A stretch of DNA of 64,000 nt from Arthrobacter globiformis (GTDB taxonomy: Bacteria; Actinomycetota; Actinomycetes; Actinomycetales; Micrococcaceae), in contig NZ_JAUSXI010000001.1 of the NCBI RefSeq assembly GCF_030815865.1, positions 372,001 through 436,000 on the forward strand, given 5' to 3'. The notes below the pieces were generated by a model. The model had not been told where the DNA came from. It ran no database searches and saw only the letters and a list, made by a program, of their open reading frames with translations. The position numbers and the translations under genes are program-made. This document shows, in pieces, positions 54,301 to 62,978 of this stretch; position 1 is the stretch's first letter; each line of letters begins with the position of its first letter.

Positions 54301-55235
54301 AGGCGGCGCTTGGCCGTATGAACGGGCCCCTTCTAGGCGCCATTTTTGTTGTGGGTGCGTCGGTGCTTTGGGGTACGACGGGCACGGCTGCCACGTTCGC
54401 GCCGTCGGTGAGTCCGCTTGCCATCGGTGCGGTGGCAATGGGTGTGGGCGGGTTGCTCCAGGCGCTGTGCGCGGTGCAGCCGATAGCGAGCCACTGGGTC
54501 AGCCTCCGCGGCCGGTGGCTGCTCGTCATAATGGGGGCGGCCGCCGTCGCGGTCTACCCTCTTGCCTTTTACAGTTCCATGCGCCTTGCTGGCGTGGCGC
54601 TCGGAACGGTGGTCTCGATCGGCTCGGCCCCGCTGGCGTCGGCGGTAATCGAACGGTTGGCGGAGCGGAAGGTGCTGACCCGTCGCTGGATGCTCGGCGC
54701 GTTGCTCGGAGTGGCAGGCGCCGGACTCCTGAGTTTCGCCGGTGGCAGTGCGGAACGGCCGGGCGCCCTTGCCGGATCCTGGGCCGTGCCGGCGGGTACC
54801 GTTTTGGGGCTGGTGGCGGGCGTCACCTACGCGCTGTACTCGTGGGCGGCTCACCGCCTGATCAGCGGGGGAGTGCCGTCCCGGGCCGCCATGGGTGCGG
54901 TGTTCGGGCTGGGCGGATTGCTGCTGATGCCCGTGCTCGCCATGACCGGCCGGCCGCTCCTTGAGTCCTGGACCAATTTCACGGTGGGGGCCTACATGGC
55001 ACTTGTCCCGATGTTCGCAGGGTATGTCCTGTTTGGGTGGGGCTTGGCTCGAGTCCGCCCGAGCACCGCAACGGGCCTTTCCCTCATGGAAACCGTCGTC
55101 GCCGCCGTGCTGGCTGTTGTGGTGGTCGGTGAACGGCTGCCCGCAGCGGGATGGCTCGGCGTCGTTATGGTGCTGGCGAGTTTGTTCGTCCTGACTCCGC
55201 GCGAGCCTGTCCGGCCCGGGCAGGGCATCCGGTGA
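54297..55235 (+). CDS. EamA-family (DMT) exporter
   Basis: A 312-aa protein with about 10 transmembrane helices in two EamA repeats (VGASVLWGTTGTAATFAP, LAGVALGTVVSIGSAPLASAVIERLAERK, then GTVLGLVAGVTYALYSWAAHRLI and ATGLSLMETVVAAVLAVVVVGERLPAAGWLGVVMVLASLFV). GTG start overlaps tetR by 4 nt; an ATG 7 codons in is an alternative. Exports an unknown metabolite or amino acid under TetR control. Confidence 0.92.
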   Translation: MKAALGRMNGPLLGAIFVVGASVLWGTTGTAATFAPSVSPLAIGAVAMGVGGLLQALCAVQPIASHWVSLRGRWLLVIMGAAAVAVYPLAFYSSMRLAGVALGTVVSIGSAPLASAVIERLAERKVLTRRWMLGALLGVAGAGLLSFAGGSAERPGALAGSWAVPAGTVLGLVAGVTYALYSWAAHRLISGGVPSRAAMGAVFGLGGLLLMPVLAMTGRPLLESWTNFTVGAYMALVPMFAGYVLFGWGLARVRPSTATGLSLMETVVAAVLAVVVVGERLPAAGWLGVVMVLASLFVLTPREPVRPGQGIR

Positions 55236-55647
55236 ATCTGCAAATACATCGCATTACGCGTTCTTCCGGATGAGTGCACTTGAGGCACCTTTACCGGGCT
55301 TTTTTGCAGGCGGGGCATATGCGAATCGAAGGTGCGGGTAGTTTCGGGCAAATCCGGCTTGGGCGTGCGGCCTCAACGTGTCGCGCCGAAGGACCGTCAT
55401 AGGCGACTGACTGTCAGGTGGAGATCTGGGACCTTCGCGTGAGCGCATCAGACAAACAGGAAACGGTCCCTATTCTGACGTCTTTCGAGCAGGGCAGCTG
55501 ACGACAGGATTTGGTTGCCCCGTCGGCCGATCTCGCGCCTCAGAAACACGATTAGTTCGATATCGAATATGCACTTTTACCAGTAAGCACGCAGCCGTTG
55601 AACCTTAGCTACCCGCTATACGCGCGTCACTGGCAAACCTTCAGGGG
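55236..55647. other. Gene-free region
   Basis: About 410 bp with no convincing gene on either strand. Base composition looks less GC-rich than the flanks. A 64-codon minus-strand frame is present but has no ribosome site or gene-like codon pattern. Confidence 0.6.
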
Positions 55648-55965
55648 TCAGAAGCTGTAGCCCGATGTTGGAGGCGTGGATGCCTGCCCGGTCCGTGGCT
55701 GCTGCTGACGAACGGGAAGAGCATCAATTTTGACCAGGGCGCGGTGTACCGCAACGAGAATCAGGATGTAGCCGGCCACCGCGAGGAGCACACCAACGCC
55801 CGCGAGGATCGCACCGATCATTAGTCCGCCTCGATTTGAGTTCCCGGTATACAGCGCAGCGATGTTTGGGGCGGCGATAGCTGCTCCAAGTGCACCAAAG
55901 ATTGGGCCGCCAATGGCCATCAGGATTCCGGCTTTGAAGATCCCTGCTGAACGTTGGAATCGCAT
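55648..55965 (-). CDS. Small two-helix membrane protein
   Basis: A 105-aa protein: two hydrophobic segments (about residues 10-36, FKAGILMAIGGPIFGALGAAIAA, and 46-72, GGLMIGAILAGVGVLLAVAGYILILVAVHRAL) and a polar C-terminal tail with QQQPRTGQ and PPTSGYSF. No recognised family. Likely genuine: the topology is coherent and there is no opposing gene. Upstream lies a GGACAG tandem repeat. Confidence 0.65.
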   Translation of the reverse strand: MRFQRSAGIFKAGILMAIGGPIFGALGAAIAAPNIAALYTGNSNRGGLMIGAILAGVGVLLAVAGYILILVAVHRALVKIDALPVRQQQPRTGQASTPPTSGYSF

Positions 55966-56009
55966 ATTTCCCCCATCTGATCGCCGTGGCTAGGGGACAG
56001 ACTACAGCT

Positions 56010-56030
56010 GGACAGGGACAGGGACAGGGA
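56010..56030 (+). repeat. GGACAG hexanucleotide repeat
   Basis: Three and a half copies of GGACAG in tandem (56010-56030), 45 bp upstream of the small membrane protein gene on the minus strand. Short tandem repeats in a promoter can vary in number. Confidence 0.7.
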
Positions 56031-56132
56031 ACCGTATCCGGGACCGTGAGGCAGTGCCGCCCAAGACAGGGCAGCGCCGATAGAACCTCTGCGTCGTATC
56101 GGAAGCAGGACACCGCGCCGGCCGCCCATAGG

Positions 56133-56459
56133 TCATCCGGCCAGGTTCAAGCCGCGCATCGGATCATGACTCGCCGAATAGTTTCGAATCGAATGATGCG
56201 TGTCAGCGGCCAGCATGGCGTCGATCTGGGCCGTCTGGTGCGCCCGAAAGGCCTTGTCGGCGTTGGCGTTCGTGCTGGCGAGGGACGGTATATCGAGGCC
56301 GGCATTGCATCCTCTGCAGCGAATCTCATCGGTGCCCACCCAGCTGTATGCCCGGTGCAGTTTCCGTACTTGTTGCATTGCTGCGGTGGCAGCTTCGGTG
56401 TGGGCTGCAAAGTGCGCTTCGTCCTCTTGACTGAGGATGAGCCCTATGTCGATGGTCAT
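56133..56459 (-). CDS. Uncharacterised small protein
   Basis: A 108-aa protein if it starts at the ATG at 56459 (MTIDIGLILSQEDEAHFAAH), which has AAGAGG upstream; a GTG 26 codons earlier is an alternative. It has an acidic helical N terminus, a CRGC pair (EIRCRGCNAGLDIP) and a further helix (KAFRAHQTAQIDAMLAADTHH). Two cysteines and several histidines could bind a metal. Small His/Cys proteins like this are frequent in actinobacterial phages, so a mobile origin is possible. Not recognised. Confidence 0.5.
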   Translation of the reverse strand: MTIDIGLILSQEDEAHFAAHTEAATAAMQQVRKLHRAYSWVGTDEIRCRGCNAGLDIPSLASTNANADKAFRAHQTAQIDAMLAADTHHSIRNYSASHDPMRGLNLAG

Positions 56460-56744
56460 GGTGCCTCTTACGTCGTTCCCGATGGTGTCATTGACAGTAA
56501 TGGGTGCTGCTTCACCGAGGAACGCCCCGAGGGTCACGGTTGCCTAACCCTTTCTGGGCTACTCGTGGGCGCGACGCAAACAGGAACGGATTGACGGCCT
56601 TTGACTGGCAGCGTTTCGGGCCGCCGATACCCCAACACGCGGTTTTCATTGAGAGATGGGCCAACAAAACTGGAACCAGACAAATGAGGGCTTGCAGGTC
56701 ACTCCCCCAACCAACTTGAACGGCCGATAACGGATTATGTCGAT

Positions 56745-56936
56745 CTAAATGGGTTGATATTGCATCTGATGCATCCACCCGAGGCCGACGTGCCGGTCAG
56801 CCGGGAACGTTCCTGAGTCGTCGCCGTGACTGTTCTTCTCGGCAATCTTGCCGTCCTGGTTCTTGATGACGTGCTCCACCTTGTCGGCCTGGGCAGCGTC
56901 CCGACCTGCAGCTTCTGCCTCATCCTTGGGCCGTAG
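56745..56936 (-). pseudogene. Remnant of a small protein gene
   Basis: An open stretch of 63 codons with no start, reading DEAEAAGRDAAQADKVEHVI and then KNQDGKIAEKNSHGDDSGTFP before GLGWMHQMQYQPI. The hydrophilic, charge-rich sequence looks protein-coding. An in-frame TGA lies just upstream. Family not recognised. Confidence 0.35.
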
Positions 56937-57062
56937 TCAGCACCGAAAGCACGGCCAGTGCCCGCATTATCCAATGGAGACTGCCTGTACCGCGTGAACA
57001 CTGCGACCAAAAGGGAGCTGATAGTGGTGAGGCCAACCCCGCCCCGATAGGGAATCGAGTAC

Positions 57063-57077
57063 TACAGTGGATGCATG
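57063..57077 (+). promoter_or_regulatory. Leaderless-type promoter of the AAA+ gene
   Basis: TACAGT (57063-57068) fits the actinobacterial -10 TAnnnT, and only six bases separate it from the ATG at 57075. No ribosome site is visible. Transcription would start at or next to the A of the ATG. Confidence 0.55.
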
Positions 57078-58115
57078 GCTGCCAGCCGCAATCCGCTCGA
57101 CGACCTCCGCGAAACCATCGGCCATCTGGCCGATCAGCTCAAGCTGCCCGGTTCGGAGCGCGTCGACGACCTGGTCGGCGATCTCATCGGTGCGAGGCCC
57201 GGGCCGGCCCGGCCGCTGTCCGAGGTGCAGGCCGAGCTTGACGCGCTGGTCGGACTGGAGACCGTGAAGGAACAGGTGCGGGCCCTCGTCGCACTGCTCC
57301 AGGTCCAGGCCCGCCGTAAGACGCACGGCCTGCCGGAGGTGGCCACATCACAGCATCTGGTGTTCCTCGGAAACCCGGGCACGGGCAAGACCACCGTGGC
57401 GCGGCTCCTGGCCGAGATGTACCGCGCGGTCGGTCTGCTGCAGAAAGGCCACCTGGTGGAGGTCGACCGTTCGGGCCTGGTGGGGCAGTACGTCGGCGCG
57501 ACCGCCATCAAGACGGACCGGGTGATCCGGCGTGCGCTGGACGGCGTCCTGTTCATCGACGAGGCCTACGCGCTGGCCCCGGAGGACGGCCGGACGGACT
57601 TCGGCCCCGAGGCGATCGAGGTCCTGCTCAAGCGGATGGAGGACCACCGCCACCGCCTGGTCGTGATCGTGGCCGGGTACCCGCGGCTGATGGAGTCCTT
57701 CCTGCTCTCGAACCCCGGACTGCGCTCCCGGTTCGCCCGCGAGATCACGTTCCCCGACTACTCCGTCGACGCACTCCAGGCGATCTTCCATCAGATGCTG
57801 GCCCAGCACGAGTACACGCTGGAGCCGGGTGCGGACCAGATGCTGCGCCGCATCTTCACAGGGCTCCACGCGGGTGAGGACTCCGGCAATGCACGGTTCG
57901 CCCGCACGCTGTTCGAGCAGGCGCTCAACCGCCAGGCGCTGCGGCTGTCGCTCGACGAGGAACAAAGTCTCGACGCGCTCGATCGTGAGGCCGTCATGAC
58001 GCTCACCTCGGACGACATCGTCGAGGCCGCGCTGGCCTTGGGCGAGGAGCCGGAGCCGGAGCCGGAACCGACGCCGGAACCGGAGCGGTCACGCTGGTGG
58101 CGCTGGCTGGTCTGA
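57075..58115 (+). CDS. CbxX/CfxQ-type AAA+ ATPase
   Basis: A 346-aa AAA+ protein. N-terminal helices (about 1-55), then LDALVGLETVKEQVRALVALLQVQARR, Walker A GNPGTGKT (99-106), the pore-like SGLVGQYVGATAIKT, Walker B GVLFIDEAYAL (157-167), sensor VVIVAGYPRLM and arginine finger region NPGLRSRFAREITFPDY. Family members include Rubisco activase CbbX and the EccA ATPases of type VII secretion. No Rubisco, ESX or other partner is nearby. The C terminus is an EPEPEP-type stalk ending in RSRWWRWLV, which is unusual. A remodelling role is likely; the client is unknown. Confidence 0.92.
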   Translation: MAASRNPLDDLRETIGHLADQLKLPGSERVDDLVGDLIGARPGPARPLSEVQAELDALVGLETVKEQVRALVALLQVQARRKTHGLPEVATSQHLVFLGNPGTGKTTVARLLAEMYRAVGLLQKGHLVEVDRSGLVGQYVGATAIKTDRVIRRALDGVLFIDEAYALAPEDGRTDFGPEAIEVLLKRMEDHRHRLVVIVAGYPRLMESFLLSNPGLRSRFAREITFPDYSVDALQAIFHQMLAQHEYTLEPGADQMLRRIFTGLHAGEDSGNARFARTLFEQALNRQALRLSLDEEQSLDALDREAVMTLTSDDIVEAALALGEEPEPEPEPTPEPERSRWWRWLV

Positions 58116-58456
58116 CCGGATCTGCGGCGGCTGTCAGGCGAATGCCCGTCCCGCCCCCGAGCGGGAAAAAGCACAACTATTCCACAAGTATGGACTCCAA
58201 AATGCCTCGAATAAGCGGCTCAAGGGACTGGTTTGCACTGGGCCATCGGACGCTTCCGCCGGCTCTATGGGGGAGAGCCAGTTTCATCACATGCAATAGT
58301 AAGCCTCCTTACTTGACGAAAGGTCAAATATCGGCGTTCCAGAGCCGGTCGAAGGGGCCGGTGGTGCTCCGATGACTTCGACGGGGTGCAGAACGGCAGA
58401 AGACCCAGCGCGGGCTTAGCGCAACGGTCAGCCCGCCGGTTCCAGCGGCGTGGTGC
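58116..58456. other. Gene-free region with short inverted repeats
   Basis: About 340 bp. GGCTCT(N7)AGAGCC at 58261-58279 and TTGAC(N5)GTCAA at 58313-58327 are short inverted repeats of unknown meaning. No gene seen. Confidence 0.5.
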
Positions 58457-59179
58457 CTATTTGTATTCCAGGCTGAGCAGGAGGGCTCTGAGCTGGCGGA
58501 ACTTCCCGGTAGCCATCCACGCTTTGGCCGCGTCGGGGGTTGCGAAGGCGGGCTTCTTCTCGTCGTCGAAGACCACGGAGGCAGACATGACCCCGTTGGC
58601 CAGGAGAACCTGGTTGGTTCCGGAAGAGTCCTGGGACGGCAGAAACTCGTGGGCGAGCCTGACGTCCATGAAATAGTGCGGGCTGCTGGCGATGACGTCG
58701 TAACCGAAGCCGAACTCGGTGGGGTTCCCCGCCTTATCAGTGATCCCGGGCACGGGCGCGTGTTCCAAGACGGTCCGCTTGGCGGGGCCGGCGGCGCCAT
58801 CGCCGTACATGCCGCTGAGGATGCGGGCCACTTCGGACCCAGAGCTGTCCGCCACGACGGCGACCACGGAACCGGCCTTGTCCTTCTCAGTCAAGTACGG
58901 GCCCTGCTCGGTCCTGACTTTCCAGTCGGCTGGGTAAGCGAACGAGATGTGCCCGTCAGGGAAGGTGAAACTTTGCGTTTGCTGGGGCGTCTCCGCGCTC
59001 GGAGCAGTTGCGGACGTGGTTGTTGCCGGCGCCGGTTCAGCCGTGGACGTTGGGGTAACCACTGTGGTTGTGACGGTCTGCTGCGGACTGCCCTGCTGGG
59101 CGGTACAGGCAGTGCTGGAGAGCACCATGCCTGCCAGGGTGGCTGCCGCCAACGAATGGTGCAAGCTGCGTGTCTTCAA
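58457..59179 (-). CDS. Lipoprotein with PsbP/LpqN-like domain
   Basis: A 240-aa protein. Signal peptide with lipobox SSTAC, giving Cys25 as lipidated residue. A Thr/Pro/Ala-rich linker (about 30-68) precedes a globular domain: SFTFPDGHISFAYPADWKVRTEQGPYL, VVAVVADSSGSEV, PTEFGFGYDVIASSPHYFMDVRLAHEF, SASVVFDDEKKPAFATPDAAKAWMATGKFRQLRALLLSLEY. Resembles actinobacterial LpqN/PsbP-like lipoproteins. A TTAGCGCT operator lies 75 bp upstream. Function unknown. Confidence 0.8.
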   Translation of the reverse strand: MKTRSLHHSLAAATLAGMVLSSTACTAQQGSPQQTVTTTVVTPTSTAEPAPATTTSATAPSAETPQQTQSFTFPDGHISFAYPADWKVRTEQGPYLTEKDKAGSVVAVVADSSGSEVARILSGMYGDGAAGPAKRTVLEHAPVPGITDKAGNPTEFGFGYDVIASSPHYFMDVRLAHEFLPSQDSSGTNQVLLANGVMSASVVFDDEKKPAFATPDAAKAWMATGKFRQLRALLLSLEYK

Positions 59180-59253
59180 TTTGTCTCCAAAGGAAGTGCG
59201 CGGACAGGGCGTACAGAGAATACCGCTCCCACTCGCTCCTGAACATGCCCCGA

Positions 59254-59268
59254 TCGTTAGCGCTACAA
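59254..59268. promoter_or_regulatory. Third LacI-type operator
   Basis: TCGTTAGCGCTACAA holds the TTAGCGCTA core of the araB and chvE sites. It lies 75 bp upstream of the lipoprotein gene, which may therefore belong to the arabinose regulon. Confidence 0.5.
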
Positions 59269-59297
59269 GGCAAGGACTGCATGGTTCTTAAACCGAA

Positions 59298-59329
59298 TGC
59301 AGGGCCGGCGGAGAACCGCCGGCCCTGCA
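59298..59329. terminator. Terminator of the ytf-GH43 operon
   Basis: A perfect 14-bp stem, TGCAGGGCCGGCGG and complement, with a 4-nt loop (AGAA), 79 bp after the GH43 stop. T-rich on the plus-strand side (ACTTTTGC), weaker on the minus side. Confidence 0.75.
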
Positions 59330-59407
59330 CTTTTGCAACCACCACATCACCAGTGATTTGCACTCACCCGCACGCCACGCGTGCCGGAGTCTTTAGCAGC
59401 GAAGCCT

Positions 59408-60862
59408 CTAGGACCGCAGGAAGAACGTGGCCGCAGCCCGCTCGTTCTTGCCCACCTTCGCCAAAACGAGGGCACCGTTCCGGAGCACCAGGTAGGAACC
59501 CGGCACGTCGACCGACTCGAAGGACGCCCCGGCAGCATCCGAGAGGCCGCCCCGCTGAAGGAAGGCCGACGACGAACCCTCCGTAGTCGCGATGGCGACC
59601 GATGATCCCTGCACCCGGAGATAGCGGCCCTTGGTCAGAACAGGCTCGATGACCACTGAGTTCTTCTTGGCGTATCCCGGGGCGAGCCGGAACTGGGACG
59701 CTCCCAGCGCGGGGGAGGAAGCGGCGGTGACGGTGACGCCGTCGTGCGCGAGGAAAGTACCGGAAGCAGAGGCGGGTTCCAGGCGGACCGGCAGTTCGCC
59801 GTCGCCCACCGGTACACCGAAGTTCGGCGTGCCGTCCGCGTTCCAGTACAGCCGCTGGACCCGGGCGTGCCGGTTGGGGTCGTACAGCGGATCGCCCACG
59901 ATGTTGCGGTAAGACCGGGCGTGGTACACGAGCACGTCGTTGCCGGCCTCGTCAACGGTGAAGGAGTTGTGGCCGGGGCCGTACTGCTTCGATCCCTCGT
60001 TGGTGGTGAACACCGGAGTGGGTGTCTTGGTCCAGGATGCCGCGTTGAGCAGGTCGGCGCCGGCGTCGGCCGTCAGGAGGCCCATGCAGTAGTTGGCGTC
60101 CGTGGCGCTCGCCGAGAAGGTGACGAAGATGCGGCCGTTCCGCTTGATCACCGCGGCGCCTTCGTTGACCTTGTAGCCGCGGGTCTCCCAGTCCAGCGTC
60201 GGAACGGCAATGCGGACCGGGGTACTGGAGAGCGTCGACGGCGACGACATGGAGGCGATGTACAGGCTGGAGTTCACGCCGGTGTCGCTCTGCGCCCAGA
60301 GCAGATACCGTGTGCCGGCGTGCTCGAAGGTGGTGGCATCCAGCGAGAACGTGTCGGCGTGCGTGTGCACCCGGACCGGTGCACCCCAGACGGCGTTGGC
60401 AGGGTCCGCCGCGTCGGTGGAAATCACGTAGATCCGCACCCGGAACACATCGTTGCTGTCCCCGGCGGCGAAGTAGATGTGCCACTGGCCGTCGAAGTGG
60501 TGCAGCTCGGGTGCCCAGATGTGGCCGCCCATGGTTCCGGACGCGGGCCGGGTCCACACCACGGCCTCCGTGGCACTGCCCAGTCCGGCAATGGTGGGGG
60601 AGGAGCGCACGATGATGCGGTTGTACTCGGGCACGGAGCCGGTGAAGTAGTACTTTCCGTCCGTGTGCTTCAGGAGCCACGGGTCCGCCCGCTGCGGAAC
60701 CACCGGGTTGATCACCGGACCGGAGCTGACGGCGGCAGCGGCGGCGGGGGCAGCCACAAGGGCTCCGCCTCCGGCGCCCGCGACAGCGAAGGCTGCGGCT
60801 ACGGCGGTTCCGGAACCCAGGAAGGTGCGGCGGGAGAACTGGCGGTTGACGGGAACATTCAT
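59408..60862 (-). CDS. Exported GH43-type alpha-L-arabinofuranosidase with AbfB-like domain
   Basis: A 484-aa enzyme. Start is the ATG at 60862 with AAAGGA upstream. Tat signal SRRTFLGSGTAVAAAFAVAG. The five-blade beta-propeller has the catalytic-base Asp in VVPQRADPWLLKHTDGKYYFTGS, the Asp/Glu region GGHIWAPELHHFDGQWHIYF and the acid Glu in YKVNEGAAVIKRNGRIFVTFSAS. The C-terminal 125 residues (LEPASASGTFLAHDG, RYLRVQGSSVAIA, SFESVDVPGSYLVLRNGALVLA) resemble the arabinose-binding AbfB/CBM42 trefoil. It would release arabinose outside the cell for the ara pathway. Last gene after yjfF. Confidence 0.92.
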   Translation of the reverse strand: MNVPVNRQFSRRTFLGSGTAVAAAFAVAGAGGGALVAAPAAAAAVSSGPVINPVVPQRADPWLLKHTDGKYYFTGSVPEYNRIIVRSSPTIAGLGSATEAVVWTRPASGTMGGHIWAPELHHFDGQWHIYFAAGDSNDVFRVRIYVISTDAADPANAVWGAPVRVHTHADTFSLDATTFEHAGTRYLLWAQSDTGVNSSLYIASMSSPSTLSSTPVRIAVPTLDWETRGYKVNEGAAVIKRNGRIFVTFSASATDANYCMGLLTADAGADLLNAASWTKTPTPVFTTNEGSKQYGPGHNSFTVDEAGNDVLVYHARSYRNIVGDPLYDPNRHARVQRLYWNADGTPNFGVPVGDGELPVRLEPASASGTFLAHDGVTVTAASSPALGASQFRLAPGYAKKNSVVIEPVLTKGRYLRVQGSSVAIATTEGSSSAFLQRGGLSDAAGASFESVDVPGSYLVLRNGALVLAKVGKNERAAATFFLRS

Positions 60863-60918
60863 GCTGAAAAACGTCCTTTCGACGTGCGGGAAGTGAAGGA
60901 ACGGGCGAAGCGGAGCAG

Positions 60919-61935
60919 TCAGCGTGCCTTCCGTGCGAAGAGCCGCTGCAGCAGGATGAAAACGAGGAGCAGGCCGCCGATGACGATCTTCGTCCACCAG
61001 GAACTGAGGGTTCCGTCGTAGGCGATGAAGGTCTGGACGATCCCCAGCACCAGCACGCCGACGACGGATCCCAGGACGTAGCCGGTGCCGCCGGTCAGCA
61101 GGGTGCCGCCGATGACCACGGCCGCGATGGCGTCGAGCTCCATGCCCTGGGCCGCGAGGCTGTAGCCGGAGAGGCTGTAGAAGGAGAACAGGATGCCGGC
61201 AATTGCGGAGCAGAGACCGCTCAGGGCATAGACCAGGATTTTGGTGGCCTTCACGGGCAGGCCCATCAGCATCGCGGAGTGTTCGTTGCCGCCGATCGCG
61301 TAGACCGTCCGGCCGAAGCGCGTGTGGTGCAGGACGAAGAAGGCTACGGCCACGATCCCCAGCGCCAGGAGGACGCCCGGCGAGACGAACAGGTCCCCGG
61401 GCAGCGGGATCTGCGCCTGCGCCATGCCGGTGAAGAACGCCTCGTTGACCGGGATCGAATCGAGGCTGATGACGTAGCAGAGGCCGCGGGCCAGGAACAT
61501 GCCTGCCAGCGTGACGATGAAGGGCTGGATGTCGAAGTACTGGATGATCAGCCCCATCAGGAGGCCCAGCCCGCCGCCGATGAGCAGCACCAGGACGATG
61601 ACGGCGCCCGGGTTCCAGCCCTGCTGCAGGAGCGTGGCGCTCACCATCATGGACAGGGCGACGACGGCCCCCACCGAAAGGTCGATGCCGCCGGTGAGGA
61701 TCACGAAGGTCATGCCGACGGCGAGCACGATGAGGAAGGTGTTGTCGATGAAGAGGTTCAGGAAGACCTGGCCGGAGAGGAAGCTGGGGTACATCCCCGC
61801 CCCCACGGCGAACATGGCGATGAACAGGCCCACCGTCGCAAGCGTCGGCGCGTAGCGCGCGCCCCCACGGAGGCGGTTGCGCGCCGGCGAAGGCTTCTTG
61901 ACGGTCAGGGGCGTAAGCGTGGACAGCGGGGACAT
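60919..61935 (-). CDS. yjfF: Galactofuranose-type ABC transporter permease YjfF
   Basis: A 338-aa permease. ATG at 61935 overlaps the ytfT stop (TAATG). Features of YjfF: LFIDNTFLIVLAVGMTFVILTGGIDLSVGAVVALS, DIQPFIVTLAGMFLARGLCYVISLDSIPV, GRTVYAIGGNEHSAMLMGLPV, SGYSLAAQGMELDAIAAVVIGGTLLTGGTGYVLGS and AYDGTLSSWWTKIVIGGLLLVFILLQRL. Pairs with YtfT. In this locus the furanose may be arabinofuranose released by the GH43. Confidence 0.94.
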   Translation of the reverse strand: MSPLSTLTPLTVKKPSPARNRLRGGARYAPTLATVGLFIAMFAVGAGMYPSFLSGQVFLNLFIDNTFLIVLAVGMTFVILTGGIDLSVGAVVALSMMVSATLLQQGWNPGAVIVLVLLIGGGLGLLMGLIIQYFDIQPFIVTLAGMFLARGLCYVISLDSIPVNEAFFTGMAQAQIPLPGDLFVSPGVLLALGIVAVAFFVLHHTRFGRTVYAIGGNEHSAMLMGLPVKATKILVYALSGLCSAIAGILFSFYSLSGYSLAAQGMELDAIAAVVIGGTLLTGGTGYVLGSVVGVLVLGIVQTFIAYDGTLSSWWTKIVIGGLLLVFILLQRLFARKAR

Positions 61936-62978
61936 TAGATGGCGACCTTTTCCTTTGCGGCTTCCTTGGCGGCGGGCTTGGGGGCTGCCTTGAAACGGCT
62001 GAGCAGGTTCCGCGCCTTCGGAGCCTGCAGGAGGCAAACGGTGATGACCACCAGGGCCTTGAACACCAGGGTCACTTCCGGCGGGATGCCGAGGGTGTAG
62101 ACGGTGGTGGTCAGCGTCTGGATGATGAAGGCCCCGACGACGGTTCCCACCAGCGTGTACCGCCCGCCTGCCAGCGAGGTTCCGCCGATCACCACGGCCA
62201 GGATGGCGTCCATTTCGATGTAGAGGCCGGCGTTGTTGGCGTCGGCCGCCGTGACGTTGGAACTGATCATCAGGCCGGCGATCGCGGCACACACGGCGCT
62301 GAAGACGTAGACAATCCAGATGATGTTCCGCGCGCGGAGCCCGGCCAGGCGGCTGGCGACCGGGTTGATGCCGACGGCCTCGATCAGGGTTCCCAGTGCG
62401 GTGCGCCGGGTGAGGACGGCCGCCAGGGCAAAAACCGCCGCGGTGATCAGGATGGAGATCGGAAGGGTGAACAGGTACCCGGCGCCTATCGACTTGTAGG
62501 AGTCGTTGGACACAGAGACGATCTGCCCGCCCGTGATGAGCTGGGCCACGCCGCGGCCCGCCGTCATCAGCACCAGGGTGGCGATGATCGGCTGGACGCC
62601 GATGGTGGACACCAGGAAGCCGTTCCACACACCCAGGGCAAGGCCGGCGACGACGGCGATGAGGACCGCCGTCGCAGCCGTTACCGGGGACCCGGGTTCG
62701 GGTGATGCGGCGATGTAGGCGCATGAGGCCGCGCCGGCGATCGCCACAACTGCCCCCACCGAAAGGTCGATGCCGCGGGTGGCAATGACCAGGGTCATGC
62801 CCAGGGCAATGAGGATGGTGGGTGCGCCGTTGCGCATGATGTCGACCAGGCTGCCGTAGAGGTGCCCGTCCTGCATCCGAAGGCTCATGAAGTCAGGCCT
62901 GAAGACCTGGTTCAGCAGCAGCAGCGCTGCGAGGGCAATCACCGGCCACGCAAGGCGGTGTTTTAGAAGGGATTTCAC
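61935..62978 (-). CDS. ytfT: Galactofuranose-type ABC transporter permease YtfT
   Basis: A 347-aa permease. GTG start overlaps ytfR by 4 nt. Features: YGSLVDIMRNGAPTILIALGMTLVIATRGIDLSVGAVVAIAGA, GVQPIIATLVLMTAGRGVAQLITGGQIV, NPVASRLAGLRARNIIWIVYVFSAVCAAIAGLMISSNVTAADANNAGLYIEMDAILAVVIGGTSLAGG and GVPPEVTLVFKALVVI-like PPEVTLVFKALVVITVCL. Typical YtfT length. Confidence 0.94.
   Translation of the reverse strand: MKSLLKHRLAWPVIALAALLLLNQVFRPDFMSLRMQDGHLYGSLVDIMRNGAPTILIALGMTLVIATRGIDLSVGAVVAIAGAASCAYIAASPEPGSPVTAATAVLIAVVAGLALGVWNGFLVSTIGVQPIIATLVLMTAGRGVAQLITGGQIVSVSNDSYKSIGAGYLFTLPISILITAAVFALAAVLTRRTALGTLIEAVGINPVASRLAGLRARNIIWIVYVFSAVCAAIAGLMISSNVTAADANNAGLYIEMDAILAVVIGGTSLAGGRYTLVGTVVGAFIIQTLTTTVYTLGIPPEVTLVFKALVVITVCLLQAPKARNLLSRFKAAPKPAAKEAAKEKVAI

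Noticed and set aside
55254..55448. 64-codon minus-strand frame
   Set aside because: No ribosome site, Arg/Pro-rich, no coherent structure.
56512..56778. 88-codon minus-strand frame
   Set aside because: Overlaps a better candidate and a remnant, and lacks gene-like composition.
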